From Molanna angustata (taxonomy: Eukaryota; Arthropoda; Insecta; Trichoptera; Molannidae), in assembly GCA_963576475.1 (NCBI GenBank), contig OY754970.1, forward strand, positions 28,037,091 through 28,101,090: a stretch of 64,000 nucleotides of DNA, read 5' to 3'. The notes under the pieces were generated by a model, which worked only from the letters and a program-made list of their open reading frames with translations, searched no databases and was not told where the DNA came from. A program made the translations under genes and the position numbers. Positions within the stretch are counted from its first letter, which is position 1. Every line of letters starts with the position of its first letter. This document shows, in pieces, positions 1-11,266 of this stretch.

Positions 1-2410
1 TTGTTCGATTCATTCGCTCCACCATTCCATCCGACTGTGGATGCAAAGCAGTTGTTCTCGTCTTTCGAATTCCTAATGCTTCACAAATTCCCTGGAATAC
101 GGCTGATTCAAAGTTTCTTCCCTGGTCCGAGTGTAACTCCAATGGTACTCCAAAACGACTTATCAGTTCCCTTACCAAGACTTCAGCAACAGTGGTAGCT
201 TCTTGATTCGGTAGTGCATAGGCTTCTGTCCATTTACTAAAATAGTCCATTGCTACCAGAATATATTTATTTCCTCTTTCCGTTGTGGGAAACGGCCCCG
301 CTATGTCAATGGCTATCCTTTCAAATGGGCTACCAACATTATACTGCCTCATTTGCGCATGCCTTCGTTTCTGAGGTCCGTTTGAAGTGGCTTAAGTTAC
401 ACATCTTCTACACCAATCTTTTACATCTCCATTGTAATTGACCCAATAAAAACGTTGACGAATTTTTTCTGTGGTTTTTTTAACTCCCAAGTGTCCCCCA
501 GACACATCATTGTGAAGCAGTTTAAGAACTTCAGGAATTCTCTTCCTTGGAATCAATAGTTGTTGTCTCTGCTGTGTTCCATCTTCATTCTCCAATACAC
601 GCTTTAACAACCCATTTTCCACGACAATGGATTGCCACTGAGCCCAGTATGACTTAATATTTGGAGATAGTGAAGCTATTTCTTCCCATAAAGGTCTTTG
701 ATAATTTTCCTTCCACTGCATTGCAAACTTGAGATCTGGGTCTTCCAATTGGTCTGCTCGTATTTCATCATCTTGCCAAAAATTGTCAACGACCGTGGTT
801 CTACAAGCTATAAAAAACTTTTCCTCAGCCTTATTACAGTGCTGGCAATCCTCTGGACATGGTCGCCTTGACAGTGCATCGGCATTTCTATGATGAAGTC
901 CGGCTCGATGTTCAGAATCATAGTCATATTCTTGCAATCTCTCTATCCATCTTGCCACTTGACCTTCAGGATTCTTGAATCGCAAAAGCCACACAAGTGC
1001 CGAGTGATCTGTCCTTAAAAGAAATTTCCGTCCATATAAATACTTGCGAAAGTGCTCAACTTACTTGATAACAGCAAGCAATTCTCTTCGTGTTACACAG
1101 TAATTGCGTTCTGGTTTCGACAATACTTTACTGAAGTAAGCAATCACGCGTTCTGCCCCATATTGTACTTGGGAGAGCACACTTCCGATACCAACGTTAC
1201 TTGCATCTGTATCCAGAATAAACATTCATTCAGCTCGAGGATAACTCAAAACCGGAGAATTAATTAGAACCTGTTTTAATTCTTCAAATGCATGTTGGCA
1301 CTTGAAATCCCATATGAATTCACTGCTTTCCTCCGTGAGTTTTGTCAGCGGCTTTGCGATGTCAGCAAAGCCTGGAACAAATCGTCGATAGTAGGTACTC
1401 AGACCCAAAAAGCTTCTTACTTCATGTTTGTCTTTAAGTACTGGCCAATCTCGAACAGCTTTAATCTTCTCAGGATCTACTGCTACTCCCTCCTCAGAGA
1501 CAACATGACCTAGATAGTTGACTTGCTTTCGGAACAATATACATTTCTTGCAATTGAGTTTAAGGTTGGCCGACCTCAATCGTGAAAATACCTGTTCCAA
1601 ATTTCCTAAATGTTCTTCAAAACGCTTCCCAAGTACGATGATGTCATCTAAGTATACCAAACAGGTCTCCCACGATAATCCTCTTAGCACACTTTCCATT
1701 AGTCGTTCAAACGTAGCCGGTGCATTGCAAAGTCCAAATGGCATCACTTTGAACTGCCACAATCCACTTTCAACAGAAAACGCCGTTTTTTCTCTATCCT
1801 TGGGTTCCAATCCAACCTGCCAATAACCACTCTTTAGATCCAAAGTTGAGAAGATCTTACAACCAGCCAATGTATCTAGGGTGTCATCGATTCGAGGCAG
1901 TGGATAACTATCCTTCTTAGTTACATTATTCAATAAGCGAAAGTCCACACAGAACCGAGTTGAGCCATCTTTTTTTTTAACTAACACTACTGGTGAACAC
2001 CATGGGCTGCTTGATAGTTCAATAACGCTATCCCTTTCCATGTCTTGAATAATTTGATCTGCTTCCGCCCGCTTTGCTAATGGTAGCCTTCTAGGTAATT
2101 GGCGGATAGGCCTTGCGTCACCCGTATCTATTTGATGTCGAACAACATTGGTTCTTCCTTTAGAAAGACTCGCATTCTCAAAAACATCTTGATAATGAGC
2201 AATGAGGTATCTAATTTGTTTGCTTTGTTCTTTGGTAAGTTCCTTACAAGCATCTTTGACAAAGTCTTCAAGATGTTTTGGTACATCCTCTGAAGAAACT
2301 TGTGCGATGCAGGCGTTTTGTGTTACTGATGAAACTGATGAACACACACTTAAATAAGCTCCTTTTTTGACAGTTACTGGATATTCATTTATGTTCATTA
2401 ATCTGACCAT
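1..2410 (-). pseudogene. pol: gypsy pol: RT, RNase H, integrase
   Basis: The RT palm is complete: KKKDGSTRFCVDFRLLN, FSTLDLKSGYWQV (motif A), MPFGLCNAPATF (motif B) and VYLDDIIVLG (catalytic YLDD), then the connection (LGLSTYYRRFVPGF). RNase H follows in the same frame, with catalytic-type LDTDAS and TDHSAL strands, ending HRNADALSRRPC. An integrase HHCC zinc finger (about 398-510) and the DDE core follow; the core's DIAGPF, HSDQGRNF and the VER-type glutamate segments can be read at 1-340. Two in-frame stops lie in RNase H (near 1226 and 1062) and one just after the HHCC finger (392). The C-terminus of integrase is cut by the window edge. The domain order RT-RH-IN identifies Ty3/gypsy rather than Ty1/copia. 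Confidence 0.92.
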
Positions 2411-2598
2411 TTAGTTGGTGTAATACACTTTTTGTTATAAAGCAAATCTGGTCTCATGATTGTCATCGTTGCTCCAGTATCCAGCAAAAGTTTCAAATTC
2501 TTTCCATTTACTTTGCCATTTATAAACATACTGGTATCTCGACCACTGAATGATGCAACAACTGCAGATCTCTTTGAGGCATTGGTAATGTAGGTCAA
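2398..2598 (-). pseudogene. gypsy aspartic protease, truncated
   Basis: The 66-residue segment contains the retropepsin active-site signature LLDTGATMTIM at about residues 37-47, preceded by the NGKVNGKNLKLLL strand. A retropepsin needs roughly 100 residues. Here the frame ends about 20 residues after the active site, and the next frame resumes with the linker that normally precedes RT. An internal deletion plus frameshift near 2400 has therefore removed the second half of the protease. It would cleave Gag-Pol if intact; this copy cannot. Confidence 0.8.
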
Positions 2599-2624
2599 CA
2601 GTTGCCCCTTCCCATCAACCCTTT

Positions 2625-3824
2625 TTAGTTTTCCTGTGGCTGTTGCTGTTGCGTTGTTGCTTCATTTGGACACCGATTACGTAGATGTCCAGCTCGTCCA
2701 CAACCCCAGCAGCGAAACTGTCTTTTTCTTCCTTGCAATGCCTTCATCACCTTTTCGACAATGCATTCGATGAGTTTTTGATTCTCTTCAACGGCCTCAA
2801 CAACGCGGGCTTGAGCATGACCTCGTAAAGATTTTTTTATAGATTCAAATTCGAGTGCCTGGGTTAGAGCGTCACTCAAAGTTTGTGGTCTAGCTAGTTT
2901 TACAGCTTGTTGTGTCTCGCTTGCCCACAATCCATCCAAGAACTTTTCTACTGCAAGGCTTTCACACACATCATCAGGAACCGTAGGGTATGCATATCTA
3001 ATTAGACGCGCTATATCCACCTCAAATTCCTGGAGAGTTTCATTAGATTTCTGATTACGATTCTTAAGTTGTGACCTGTAAAACTGTTCCATGTGCTTAT
3101 GTCCAAATCGCATCTCAAGTCTCTCAATCAACAATTTTAAATCTCGTCGCTCAGCTAGAGGAATTGTCTCCAAAACTTTTAAAGCATCACCTCGTAATGA
3201 TACACTCAACACTTAGGCCTTTCTTGTCATGGACCAGCCATTTATCATGGCCACTGTCTCGAACAATGTTAAATATTCTTCCCAGGGGCACTTTCCATCA
3301 AAGGTTGGCATATCATTTCGCACGCACTCCACTGTTAGTACTCTTGTATCTTCTACACACTTAAAATTTGTATCTACAGCTGAATTTTGCTCGGAATTCA
3401 TTGGCGTGATTGAAGGAAGCACTTGATTTTCCAAAACTTTCATCTGTTTAGTTAATTCATTTATCTTCTCATCAAAGGTCATAGAATAATTCTGGAATTT
3501 CTTTTCTATAGTATTTGAATGCTCTTGAAGCATCGCTACTTCTCCTTTGATTTCTTTAATTTCTCCTTTTATATCTCTGGAATGTTCTTGAAACTTCTCT
3601 TCTATGTCACTGGAATGTTCTTTTAAGACTTTACAAAGATCGTTGTTAGAGCAAGGCATTTCAAAAAGGTATGTGTCTGGATCCTCATCTACTTCTTGCA
3701 TTACTTTTCTCAATCGTAGTTGAAGTGCATTTTTATTTCCTGATGTTTCAGCGTCTCTCTCCTCCAACTCATGTTTTAAATCAACCACTTTCAACTCTAA
3801 AAGAGTTATTTTTTTTGATGCCAT
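2625..3824 (-). pseudogene. gag: gypsy gag with SAP-like N-terminus and zinc knuckle
   Basis: Gag forms the capsid/nucleocapsid shell. Translation starts at 3824 (MASKK). Residues about 5-40 read like a SAP DNA-binding motif (LKVVDLKHELEERD, then GNKNALQLRLR). Residues about 65-140 are charged heptad-like repeats (EHSSDIEEKF, EHSRDIKGEI) consistent with a coiled coil. A capsid-like retrotransposon gag region follows. Near the C-terminus is one CX2CX4HX4C knuckle (CWGCGRAGHLRNRC), then a Q-rich tail. A TAA at 3213-3215 interrupts the frame in the capsid region, and reading continues in the same frame to a stop at 2625. Total length about 400 aa is normal for insect gypsy gag. Protease follows about 30 bp downstream. 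Confidence 0.85.
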
Positions 3825-3900
3825 AATAAATGTCTTTATAAATAACTATTTTATTTTATTATTTTTTTTTCTTACACAAAAAATACTTGGGTATTTTTAT

Positions 3901-3918
3901 ACCCCACACCTGACACCA
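3901..3918 (-). other. primer-binding site, tRNA-Leu type
   Basis: On the minus strand the 18 bases start TGGTGTCAGGTGTGGGG. They are complementary, with about two mismatches, to the 3' end of animal tRNA-Leu (…CTCCTGACA plus CCA). It lies immediately inside the LTR, as expected for minus-strand priming. The tRNA assignment is from general knowledge and not checked against a tRNA of this species. Confidence 0.6.
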
Positions 3919-3920
3919 AA

Positions 3921-4729
3921 TGTACCGAAATTTATATTTATTTATTTCATTATGGTTCAAAGTCTTATTTATTTTTACAATTTATATTTTTTACAATTTA
4001 TATTTTTACAAGGTTTGTCTAGTTTTTTCAACTCACTACTCAATCTTTTGTTTTCATTTTTCTTGGGTTCTTATTTTCAAAATATTTTTATTTAAATTTT
4101 CAATTTAAATAGAAATAGTACTTAATTTCATAACAATAATATAAAAGAAACGTAGAACACATAGTATGTATTTCTAATTGGGGCTTAAATTTGTGGTTTC
4201 TTGTTAACAAGTTTTTATTTTGTCTCTATTCAAATTTAAATATAGTGTAACCTACAATAATATATTTGTTTCTATATTCTTTAGATATATGATGTGCTTT
4301 TTATATAAGTTTCCAGGTAAGTTCTTTTCGTGAACTATGAGGCATGTGTACCTCAAATGCCCCCATAAAAATACCCATGTTAGATGTTAGCCTTTGGCTA
4401 TGGTGATACGGGCTTACTGAGGGATTAGAGGACTCTATTCTGAGTATATTATCCCGTAAGGGAAAAATGGGGGAACAAACAACATGTTAAACGATATTCC
4501 TCTACTTCGTGCTTCTCAGATTTGTGTGTAGTCATTTCTTATACAACAACTACATTTTATGATTTATTTTCTTTTATATGTATTTTTTCTTTTATACAAC
4601 AATATTTTTTTGAAGAATGATTTGTCCTTAAATCAAGTACATATAAATTCTCCTAAATTTTCTTAATTAAGAATAAATGGTTTAAATTTAGGTGAACAAA
4701 ATCGGTCGTAAACGAAAATTCAATGTACA
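3921..4729 (-). repeat. 5' LTR of the gypsy element
   Basis: On the minus strand the block begins TGTAC and ends GTACA, the short TG...CA inverted ends expected of an LTR. It stops two bases before the primer-binding site. Length is 809 bp. A TATAAAAAG-like box lies near 4298-4309 in the element's orientation and could be the promoter. The outer boundary is inferred from the inverted ends only, because the partner LTR is outside the window. Confidence 0.6.
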
Positions 4730-4772
4730 ATTTTATTTTTATTTTACATTACTTCTCTGGCAACTAACAGGT

Positions 4773-6449
4773 CGATGTAGTCAATGACATGGCACGGGGC
4801 GTAGTCAATGACATGGCACATGACACGGGGCGATGTAGTCAATGACAAAAACAAGATAATAGAATCTGTACATGAATTTTATACAGATTTATACAGATCA
4901 AAGACACAATATGATGAAGGGAATAATGGCACCATATTAAACGCCGGATCGGAAGAAATGCCAGAAATTGATTACGATGAGTTAATAAACGCACTTAAAT
5001 ATATGAAACACAATAAAAGTCCGGGCGAAGATCAAGTGACAAGTGACATGATAAAACTAGGCGGCGAAGAGCTCATTGAAGCAGTTAAAATACTTCTCAA
5101 TAAGTGCCTAGAACAACAAATAATACCAGAAATCTGGCAAAATGCCGAAGTTATACTTTTACACAAAAAAGGAGATCCCGAAAATCTAGAAAACTACCGA
5201 CCGATCAGCTTATTATCACACTTGTACAAATTACTTACTAAGATTCTTACAAACCGTTTAACTAAGAAACTAGATTTCTACCAACCGATAGAGCAGGCAG
5301 GCTTCAGAAAAAGTTTTGGAACTATTGACCATATTCAAACGCTACGCCTGCTTATAGAAAAAGTCACCGAATACAATATTACAATCCATTTGGCATTTAT
5401 TGACTATAAAAAAGCCTTTGACTCGGTAGAACAGTGGGGAGTAATACAAGCTCTAAACGATGCAAGAATCGACTCAAGATACTCAAGGCTAATTAAATTT
5501 ATATATGACCATGCCACAATGGTTGTAAAAATTGACGAAGAAACAAAAACGGAAAAAGTAAAAATCTGTAGAGGCGTCAGACAGGGAGACACCATTTCTC
5601 CCAAACTATTTACTGTTGCCCTGGAAAATGTTTTTAAAACTTTAAATTGGGAAAAAAAGGGTATAAAAATAAATGGCATGTATCTGACCCATCTCATATT
5701 TGCTGATGACATAGTTCTTGTAAGTGAAGATCTGGCAGAATTAAGTGGCATGATCAAAGATCTGCACGAAGCTTCCCTAATGATTGGCCTGGAGATGAAT
5801 ATAAATAAAACGAAAATAATGAGTTCATCCAGCAACAGCTTAAAAATCGACAACAAAACGATTGAAGCTGTAGACGAGTATATTTATCTTGGGCAGAAAA
5901 TCACATTAGGGAAGGAAAACCAAACAGCGGAAATACCTAGAAGGATTGGTCTCGGCTGGGCTGCTTTTGGCAAACTCCAGCATGTCCTAAAAAACAAAGA
6001 AATCCCCATTAATTTGAAACGAAGAGTTTTTGAATCGTGTGTCCTCCCTGTGATGACGTATGGTCTAGAAACGATGACATTGACTGCCAACACCACATAC
6101 AAACTTAAATGCGCACAGCGATCCATGGAGAGGCAAATGTTAGGCATAAGTCTGAGAAATAAAATAAGAAATGAAGAGATCAGACGCCAGACCAAGGTTG
6201 TCGACATTATGGACCATGTAGCAAGATTAAAGTGGCAATGGGCAGGTCACGTTGCTAGACAGGGAACAGAGAGATGGGCACCCAGAGTTATGAGGTGGAG
6301 ACCATGGGGAAATAAACGGGGAATAGGTCGACCGATGAAAAGATGGGCGGACGATATTGTCCCTGTTGCGGGTAGAAACTGGCCGAGACGAGCCATGGAC
6401 CGAAATAAATGGAATGGAGAGACGGCTAAAGAAGAAGAAGAAGAAGAAG
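4773..6449 (+). mobile_element. 5'-truncated RTE LINE with (GAA)n tail
   Basis: A 1.68-kb non-LTR retrotransposon bounded by a perfect 11-bp target duplication (AACTAACAGGT) and ending in GAAGAAGAAG…, the short tandem tail typical of the RTE clade. The endonuclease half is missing, as expected from incomplete target-primed reverse transcription. The first 80 bp contain three imperfect copies of a 20-30 bp piece (GTAGTCAATGACA), suggesting slipped or switched synthesis at the 5' junction. Confidence 0.92.
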
Positions 6450-6481
6450 AACTAACAGGTAGGTACTATGTCAAATATTAA
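4808..6481 (+). CDS. RTE reverse transcriptase ORF (557 aa, N-terminus missing)
   Basis: Reverse transcriptase used for target-primed integration. Visible motifs in order: NKSPGEDQVTSDMIKLGG (finger), EVILLHKKGDPENLENYRP, FIDYKKAFDSVEQW (motif A aspartate), CRGVRQGDTISPKLF (motif B), HLIFADDIVLVSED (catalytic FADD), INKTKIM (motif D) and YIYLGQKI (motif E/thumb). The C-terminal region has KWQWAGHVARQ and GRPMKRWADDIV, characteristic of RTE-type insect elements. The frame is uninterrupted through all these motifs and runs past the element: its last residues are read from the GAA tail and the flanking SINE. The methionine at 4808 lies inside the rearranged 5' junction and is unlikely to be a natural start. 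A full RTE protein would carry an N-terminal apurinic endonuclease, absent here, so autonomous mobility is not expected. Confidence 0.92.
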   Translation: MTWHMTRGDVVNDKNKIIESVHEFYTDLYRSKTQYDEGNNGTILNAGSEEMPEIDYDELINALKYMKHNKSPGEDQVTSDMIKLGGEELIEAVKILLNKCLEQQIIPEIWQNAEVILLHKKGDPENLENYRPISLLSHLYKLLTKILTNRLTKKLDFYQPIEQAGFRKSFGTIDHIQTLRLLIEKVTEYNITIHLAFIDYKKAFDSVEQWGVIQALNDARIDSRYSRLIKFIYDHATMVVKIDEETKTEKVKICRGVRQGDTISPKLFTVALENVFKTLNWEKKGIKINGMYLTHLIFADDIVLVSEDLAELSGMIKDLHEASLMIGLEMNINKTKIMSSSSNSLKIDNKTIEAVDEYIYLGQKITLGKENQTAEIPRRIGLGWAAFGKLQHVLKNKEIPINLKRRVFESCVLPVMTYGLETMTLTANTTYKLKCAQRSMERQMLGISLRNKIRNEEIRRQTKVVDIMDHVARLKWQWAGHVARQGTERWAPRVMRWRPWGNKRGIGRPMKRWADDIVPVAGRNWPRRAMDRNKWNGETAKEEEEEEELTGRYYVKY

Positions 6482-6659
6482 TTTAACACGAACCCAATAA
6501 CAAGTTATCGCATTCTGGAGAATTGAGATATTGATCATCTCACAGATCCAGACTTAAAACACAATTAAAAACTGTGTCTCCACCGGGAATTGAACCCAGG
6601 ACCCTTGGATCAGCAGTCAGATACCTAACCAACTAAGTCACAAATGCCGACAATAAATA

Positions 6660-8160
6660 TATATCTCTAAAATAATGCTTTAATAAAACACAATTCTTTG
6701 ATAAATATACCTATGTATCTACTTGAAACGATTACATGATAATTTATTTTTTTATTTTATTTTATTTCAATGTAAACAAAACAGTCATAACAAAGTACAA
6801 TTAATTACATATACAAAACAATTCAAGGACCAAAAACTGTTTACAGCTTATTACTTAATAATGTATTATATCATAATTTAAATATTATGATATATTATAT
6901 CATAATTTAAATTTATATTATATCATAATTTGAAATATTGATATATTATATAGTAATTTAAATTTACAACCATTTAAAAAAAAGCGTTTTGATATCACAC
7001 TTCAAAGACATTTTCAGTTTTATCGACGGGTATGTTATTCTACAATGTTTTGTATTGATGTCATCATATTTTTACATTATAATGAACAGAGCTTTGAACT
7101 TTAATTTGCAATTGATTGATTGTTTTAACATCATATTCTTTTTTTTCTCTACGATTATGAAAATGAATGATCGAATTAAAATAATTGACCATAAGAGCCA
7201 TTAGAGTGATTAACCCTAAGAGTCAAGGAGAATATTCTATCAAAAAACGATTGATGTAATCACGTGAATGGTATATTAAAAAGAACATATTAAAATAAAA
7301 TAAAATTTTTTTCTTTCCCTTTTCCATCAGAAACCACCTCTTTTTAATTTGCTTGTGTGTGATTGTAAAATACTATTTACGATTGTTAAGTATGTATAAT
7401 GTACATAATATGTACAGTGTACCTACATACTTCGTAGAGAGCAAATGATCGCCCGGCGTAGCACGTAGCTCGTAGCACATTTAATGCAACTCAGCCGTAG
7501 CCGCAAAACAGATTGTGGATGCGGGCTTCCCGTTTGACTATTTGCTCTTTTGCAAAAGGATTATTTGCATACGTCGATTTGTAGGTTTGTTACCGTGTCC
7601 TGTTCAAATATATTTCTTTACCAGGCTATTTGTACAGTAAGCATATTTGGAAAATTAAGCTTGCATTTTGGAATATTAGCTGCCAAGATTTGCAATTATT
7701 AAAACGGAGCCGTAACAGAGTTCAATCTGACGTTCGAATGATATACAAATTAATTTCAATTCATCAAATTAATTTGGGTACAAGAAAAAGCAGAATTATG
7801 TATGTCGATGGAATCCAATTTTTCAGCTCTTAAAGTTTGGTATAAAAAAATATTTTATTTATTGATTTTTTTAGTACCTATATCCATGTTTTGTCGTACT
7901 TATTAATTTTGTTTGATATCAAAAAATCCTCTTCGAAAATAAATATATAAGTTTAATAATAATATTTTTACGAATCCTTATTTTTTTTACTAAATTAATG
8001 TTTTCATCTGACACTAGGTAAAAAATAAAACAGTACGTATATGTATACACATGCAAATATTAACGTTGTTGAGGCAATTGAATCGAAATGGTTTGTTATT
8101 CAATATTTTAAGTACTACAGTTTTTTTCATAATATTTTTCATCTTTATAATCAAATGGGT
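6660..8160. other. AT-rich spacer, no gene seen
   Basis: No coding or RNA signal is convincing. About 6861-6965 consists of degenerate tandem units around TATATCATAATTTAAAT. A slightly GC-richer patch at 7440-7570 (ATCGCCCGGCGTAGCACG) is not recognised. Confidence 0.5.
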
Positions 8161-8300
8161 AAATTAGGTGGGTGGTGGCACGAACGATTTCGTTCACCTA
8201 TAGAAAATTTACGCTTAGTTTATGGAATGTACGAGGATGTATACATATATACTTATTACTACAAGTAGGTATTCATTATTTAAAAAAAAAATAATGTCGA
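8161..8300 (+). mobile_element. tRNA-SINE family 2, 3' part
   Basis: From GAACGATTTCGTTCACC through ATGTACGAGGATGTATAC to an A-rich end, this matches the body and tail of the fuller copies at 13430-13592 and 16470-16655. The tRNA-like head is absent or unrecognisable. Confidence 0.6.
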
Positions 8301-8949
8301 TAAAGTCATATAGTATTAACACGCAAGTGATATAAAAATCATAAAATAATATAATAATAATTCGTAACAAGACCTAAGTTTATCTCTCTTTGTCACGTTT
8401 TAATTACGAAAACATCTTAAGAAACCGTAATATTTTCGTCGTAATATAAAATACATAAAATGAATGCGTTCATAAATCTAAGCCCAGACCAACTAAAATC
8501 TTTATTAAACCCACTGATGTATATACATCTCGAACACTGAAAATAACCAGTAGCCAGCCCCGCATAATTTTCTTAACTTAATCCGCGGATAAAATAACTC
8601 AAACACGACACGGGGTTGGCTAAGAAATTTCGCAGATATTTTCTATGAAAATATTACAATGGTAACTTTTCATCGAAATTTCTTCTTGTAGTTATATATA
8701 AATTTTTCCGACTAATAACTTTATGTATAAGATCTGCGCCTTTTGGGAAACTCACAAGCATTGTCAAGTTATAATAAGATTACCACTCATAAACAATTTG
8801 TCATATTTTTTTGACACAATATACCATGCAATGACATTTTTTTATTTATTTAAATATACTGGTTACATTCATTATCAAAAAAATAATAAATTTTATCAAA
8901 AAAATAATGTTTCCTTTCCTAATTTAATTTTTCCTTTGCTTACATAATA
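8301..8949. other. AT-rich spacer
   Basis: Nothing identifiable; only short low-complexity runs. Confidence 0.4.
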
Positions 8950-9925
8950 AAAATACTTTGATCAGGATCTATAAATACTGGAGCAGCCGTACTTAGTGAT
9001 TCAGATAAAGTTGAATTGCTTTTGACTCTCCACAAAGATTCTACAAAATTCTCAGCAGAGTGTATAGCTATAATAGAGGCTTTGAACTATGTAAAAAACG
9101 ATTCTTAAAGACATTAATACTGACCGATTCCTTAAGTACACTCGAAAAACTCTCTAAATCCCCTATTTTGTATAGTGATGACCACTACTGTAAAGATATA
9201 TGGAAAAAAATCAAAGAAATATGCAACCAAAACAGAAAACTTTGTCTGGCATGGATACCAAGTCACTGTGGTATACAAGAAAATGAGAAAGCGGATGAAT
9301 TGGCTAAGAGAGCAACATATGGAAACACACGGACACATCCCAATATTATTACACAAAATGATCTCCTACCAACCGCAAAATACCGTCTGTTGAATAAATG
9401 GCAGTCATACTGGGACACAAGCTCACTGAAAAAGGATAGACTTTACAAAATGACCCAACAAACAATTATCAATAAGCCATGGTTCCATGATAAAGCTTTT
9501 GACAAAAATATTCCATCAGCGTTATGAGTCGTATCCGCATGGGACACTGTTGTACCAGAGACCAATTAAAAAAAATAGAGATCATTGATAGCAGTCTCTG
9601 CGAGTGTATGATTAGTGATGAGACACTGGATCATTTATTTCTTGAATGCCCCATAAACGATAGGTATCCGTCCTTTTTTACCGACCAATGCCAACAAATG
9701 TGAGGACATTGCTGAGCTACAATTCCAGGCAGGTGAACATTTTGATCAAAAAATTTATCAAAATTAATGATATTAAAATCTAACTCTGTACATAAAATTG
9801 AAATTGATTGAAGTAAAATAAATGTACAAAAATAATTTAGGTTTCTCTCTATTTAGACGATTTACTATGTTAACTTAAATGGCTGAGAACACTCTTAACG
9901 GGTGAAGAGCCAAAAAAAAAAACAA
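8950..9925 (+). mobile_element. I/R1-group LINE 3' end with RNase H
   Basis: Retains the RNase H domain, the C-terminal zinc region, a 3' UTR and a poly(A) tail at about 9911-9921. A short match ACATAAT on both sides (near 8940 and 9929) may be the target duplication. RNase H downstream of RT is characteristic of the I/R1/LOA group of non-LTR elements. The copy is 5'-truncated. Confidence 0.7.
8966..9700 (+). pseudogene. LINE RNase H and C-terminal zinc region, frameshifted
   Basis: RNase H removes the RNA strand after reverse transcription. The first strand (GSINTGAAVLSD) and FSAECIAIIEALNYV with the catalytic glutamate lie in one frame up to about 9104. The domain then continues in another frame from about 9060 (LILTDSLSTLEKL with catalytic aspartate, then LAWIPSHCGIQENEKADELA with the conserved His and Asp). 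A further segment from 9525 (RMGHCCTRDQ, then CMISDETLDHLFLECP) is the Cys/His finger that ends such polyproteins. The frame changes near 9100 and 9525 show that it is a pseudogene. Confidence 0.78.
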
Positions 9926-9929
9926 ATCA

Positions 9930-11254
9930 CATAATTGTTTTCTTATATACAAATCATGATGTTATATAGAATACATGTCATACTGTCACGAAAACTAAAT
10001 GAAAAACGATGAAAATACTGTATAAAGATGTATAAATGTGATTGTGAAATATTCCACCTCGGTATATAGGCTAAGACTAGTATGATGGATAAATATAATA
10101 AGTAAAAAAAATATTTTCTAAATTATAATAAATAAATATATAACTTCCTACAAAACACACATTTCAAAACCAAAAGCTATACAAAAAGGATATAAAGACA
10201 TATATCTAAAAGCAAGATTTTTTTTATAAAAACATCATCAAAACCATAACAAAAAATAAATAACACGTATAAAAATGAAAATTTACCACAAACCGAAAAT
10301 AAATGGAATATGAGGGAGAGTGTTTCAAATTGGTTTGGATTTTCTTTTTGAATTCTTCGTTATTCTTTTCTGTTTTGATAGTCATTGGTTGGTTGTTTAA
10401 TAATTTTATGCCTTTATATGAATATACAATGATGCTGTGCTGTAGTTGTTCACAATAGAGTTGTCGTGAGTTCTTCTAAGGTGTTGTTTCTATGACATAT
10501 TTGCCTAATTTTTTTTTAATTTTAATAAAGTCCCATTAACTATAATTTTTCGCTCAAAAATATTTCCAATATGATTCAACGAATTCATCACTTACATAAT
10601 ATACAAAGCATAGTAGAAAATATTATGTACATATTACGATATCGAAGACATGCATATTTATGTACATACTCAAATGTAACTTTTTAATTTTATCATACAA
10701 AATGTTCGTTTCTACTACTGACCACTATTAAATCATTTATCAGAAATTGGCATCTCTATAATGTCCTTACTCTATGTAAATATATATTTTATTGCAATAT
10801 TTTGAAGATGTTGGTATTTCCCAAATAAAATTCATTATATTCCAATTCCTTTACATCTGTTTGTTGCTACATAAATAATAGGTACTCATTTGTTGTCTTA
10901 ATATTTAACTCACTCATTCTTCAATTTCTCGTGAAACACCGCGGAGTTTCTTATTAAATAAGACCGACATTATTTTTTTATCTTCATTTTACCCAAATCG
11001 AAAGCAGTCTCCTAAAGCTTGAAATTTTCGCTTTATCGTTAGTAGAGTCTAATATAACGCAACGAGAAAAATACTCTGCCTCGCTGGGAGGATGCGAATT
11101 TTTTGAGCGAAACTTTTTTTATTTATGGGCTTAATTTTATTTTTTTACGCACATAACAATAAAGCCGAGCGGGGGGCCCAATGGTAGAATTACACTCTTG
11201 GGGTGGGGGGAGGGAAGGTTTATATCTGCGAAGTGGCTTTGTCGTGGTTTAACT
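9930..11254. other. AT-rich spacer
   Basis: No gene or clear repeat family recognised. Around 11160-11215 there is a short G-rich patch (GAGCGGGGGGCCC, GGGGTGGGGGGAGGG) that is unusual in this AT-rich DNA. Confidence 0.4.
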
Positions 11255-11266
11255 AAAGATTTTCTA

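Larger units (their letters stand above)
1..4729 (-). mobile_element. Ty3/gypsy LTR retrotransposon, one end off-window
   Basis: Read on the minus strand the order is LTR (3921-4729), tRNA-Leu-like primer-binding site, gag with a zinc knuckle, aspartic protease, reverse transcriptase, RNase H, integrase. This is the standard Ty3/gypsy order. The left edge of the window cuts the integrase, so the second LTR is not visible. The coding part is broken by in-frame stops near 392, 1062, 1226 and 3213, further stops between gag and protease near 2600-2625, and a frame change near 2400 inside the protease. Each break is a small lesion in an otherwise readable frame, so the copy is dead but fairly young. 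No envelope gene is seen. The LTR abuts the A-rich tail of the neighbouring SINE, suggesting insertion there. Confidence 0.93.
4731..6652 (-). mobile_element. tRNA-derived SINE (family 1), split by an RTE
   Basis: The SINE lies on the minus strand in two parts: its A/T-rich tail and 3' end at 4731-4772, and body plus tRNA-like head at 6450-6652. The head (about 6590-6652) holds pol III box B and box A in inverted sense (GGGAATTGAACC and AACCAACTAAGTCA on the plus strand). The copy at 17881 is the clearest reference. RTE insertion at 4773-6449 duplicated 11 bases of the SINE (AACTAACAGGT at 4762-4772 and 6450-6460). Confidence 0.85.

Noticed and set aside
1..3824. Endogenous retrovirus with envelope
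   Set aside because: No envelope gene is visible between the integrase and the window edge, and gag-pol alone fits an ordinary Ty3/gypsy retrotransposon; the missing left end prevents a firm exclusion.
5404..6207. Minus-strand frames of 150 and 107 codons
   Set aside because: Antisense shadows of the RTE reverse transcriptase.
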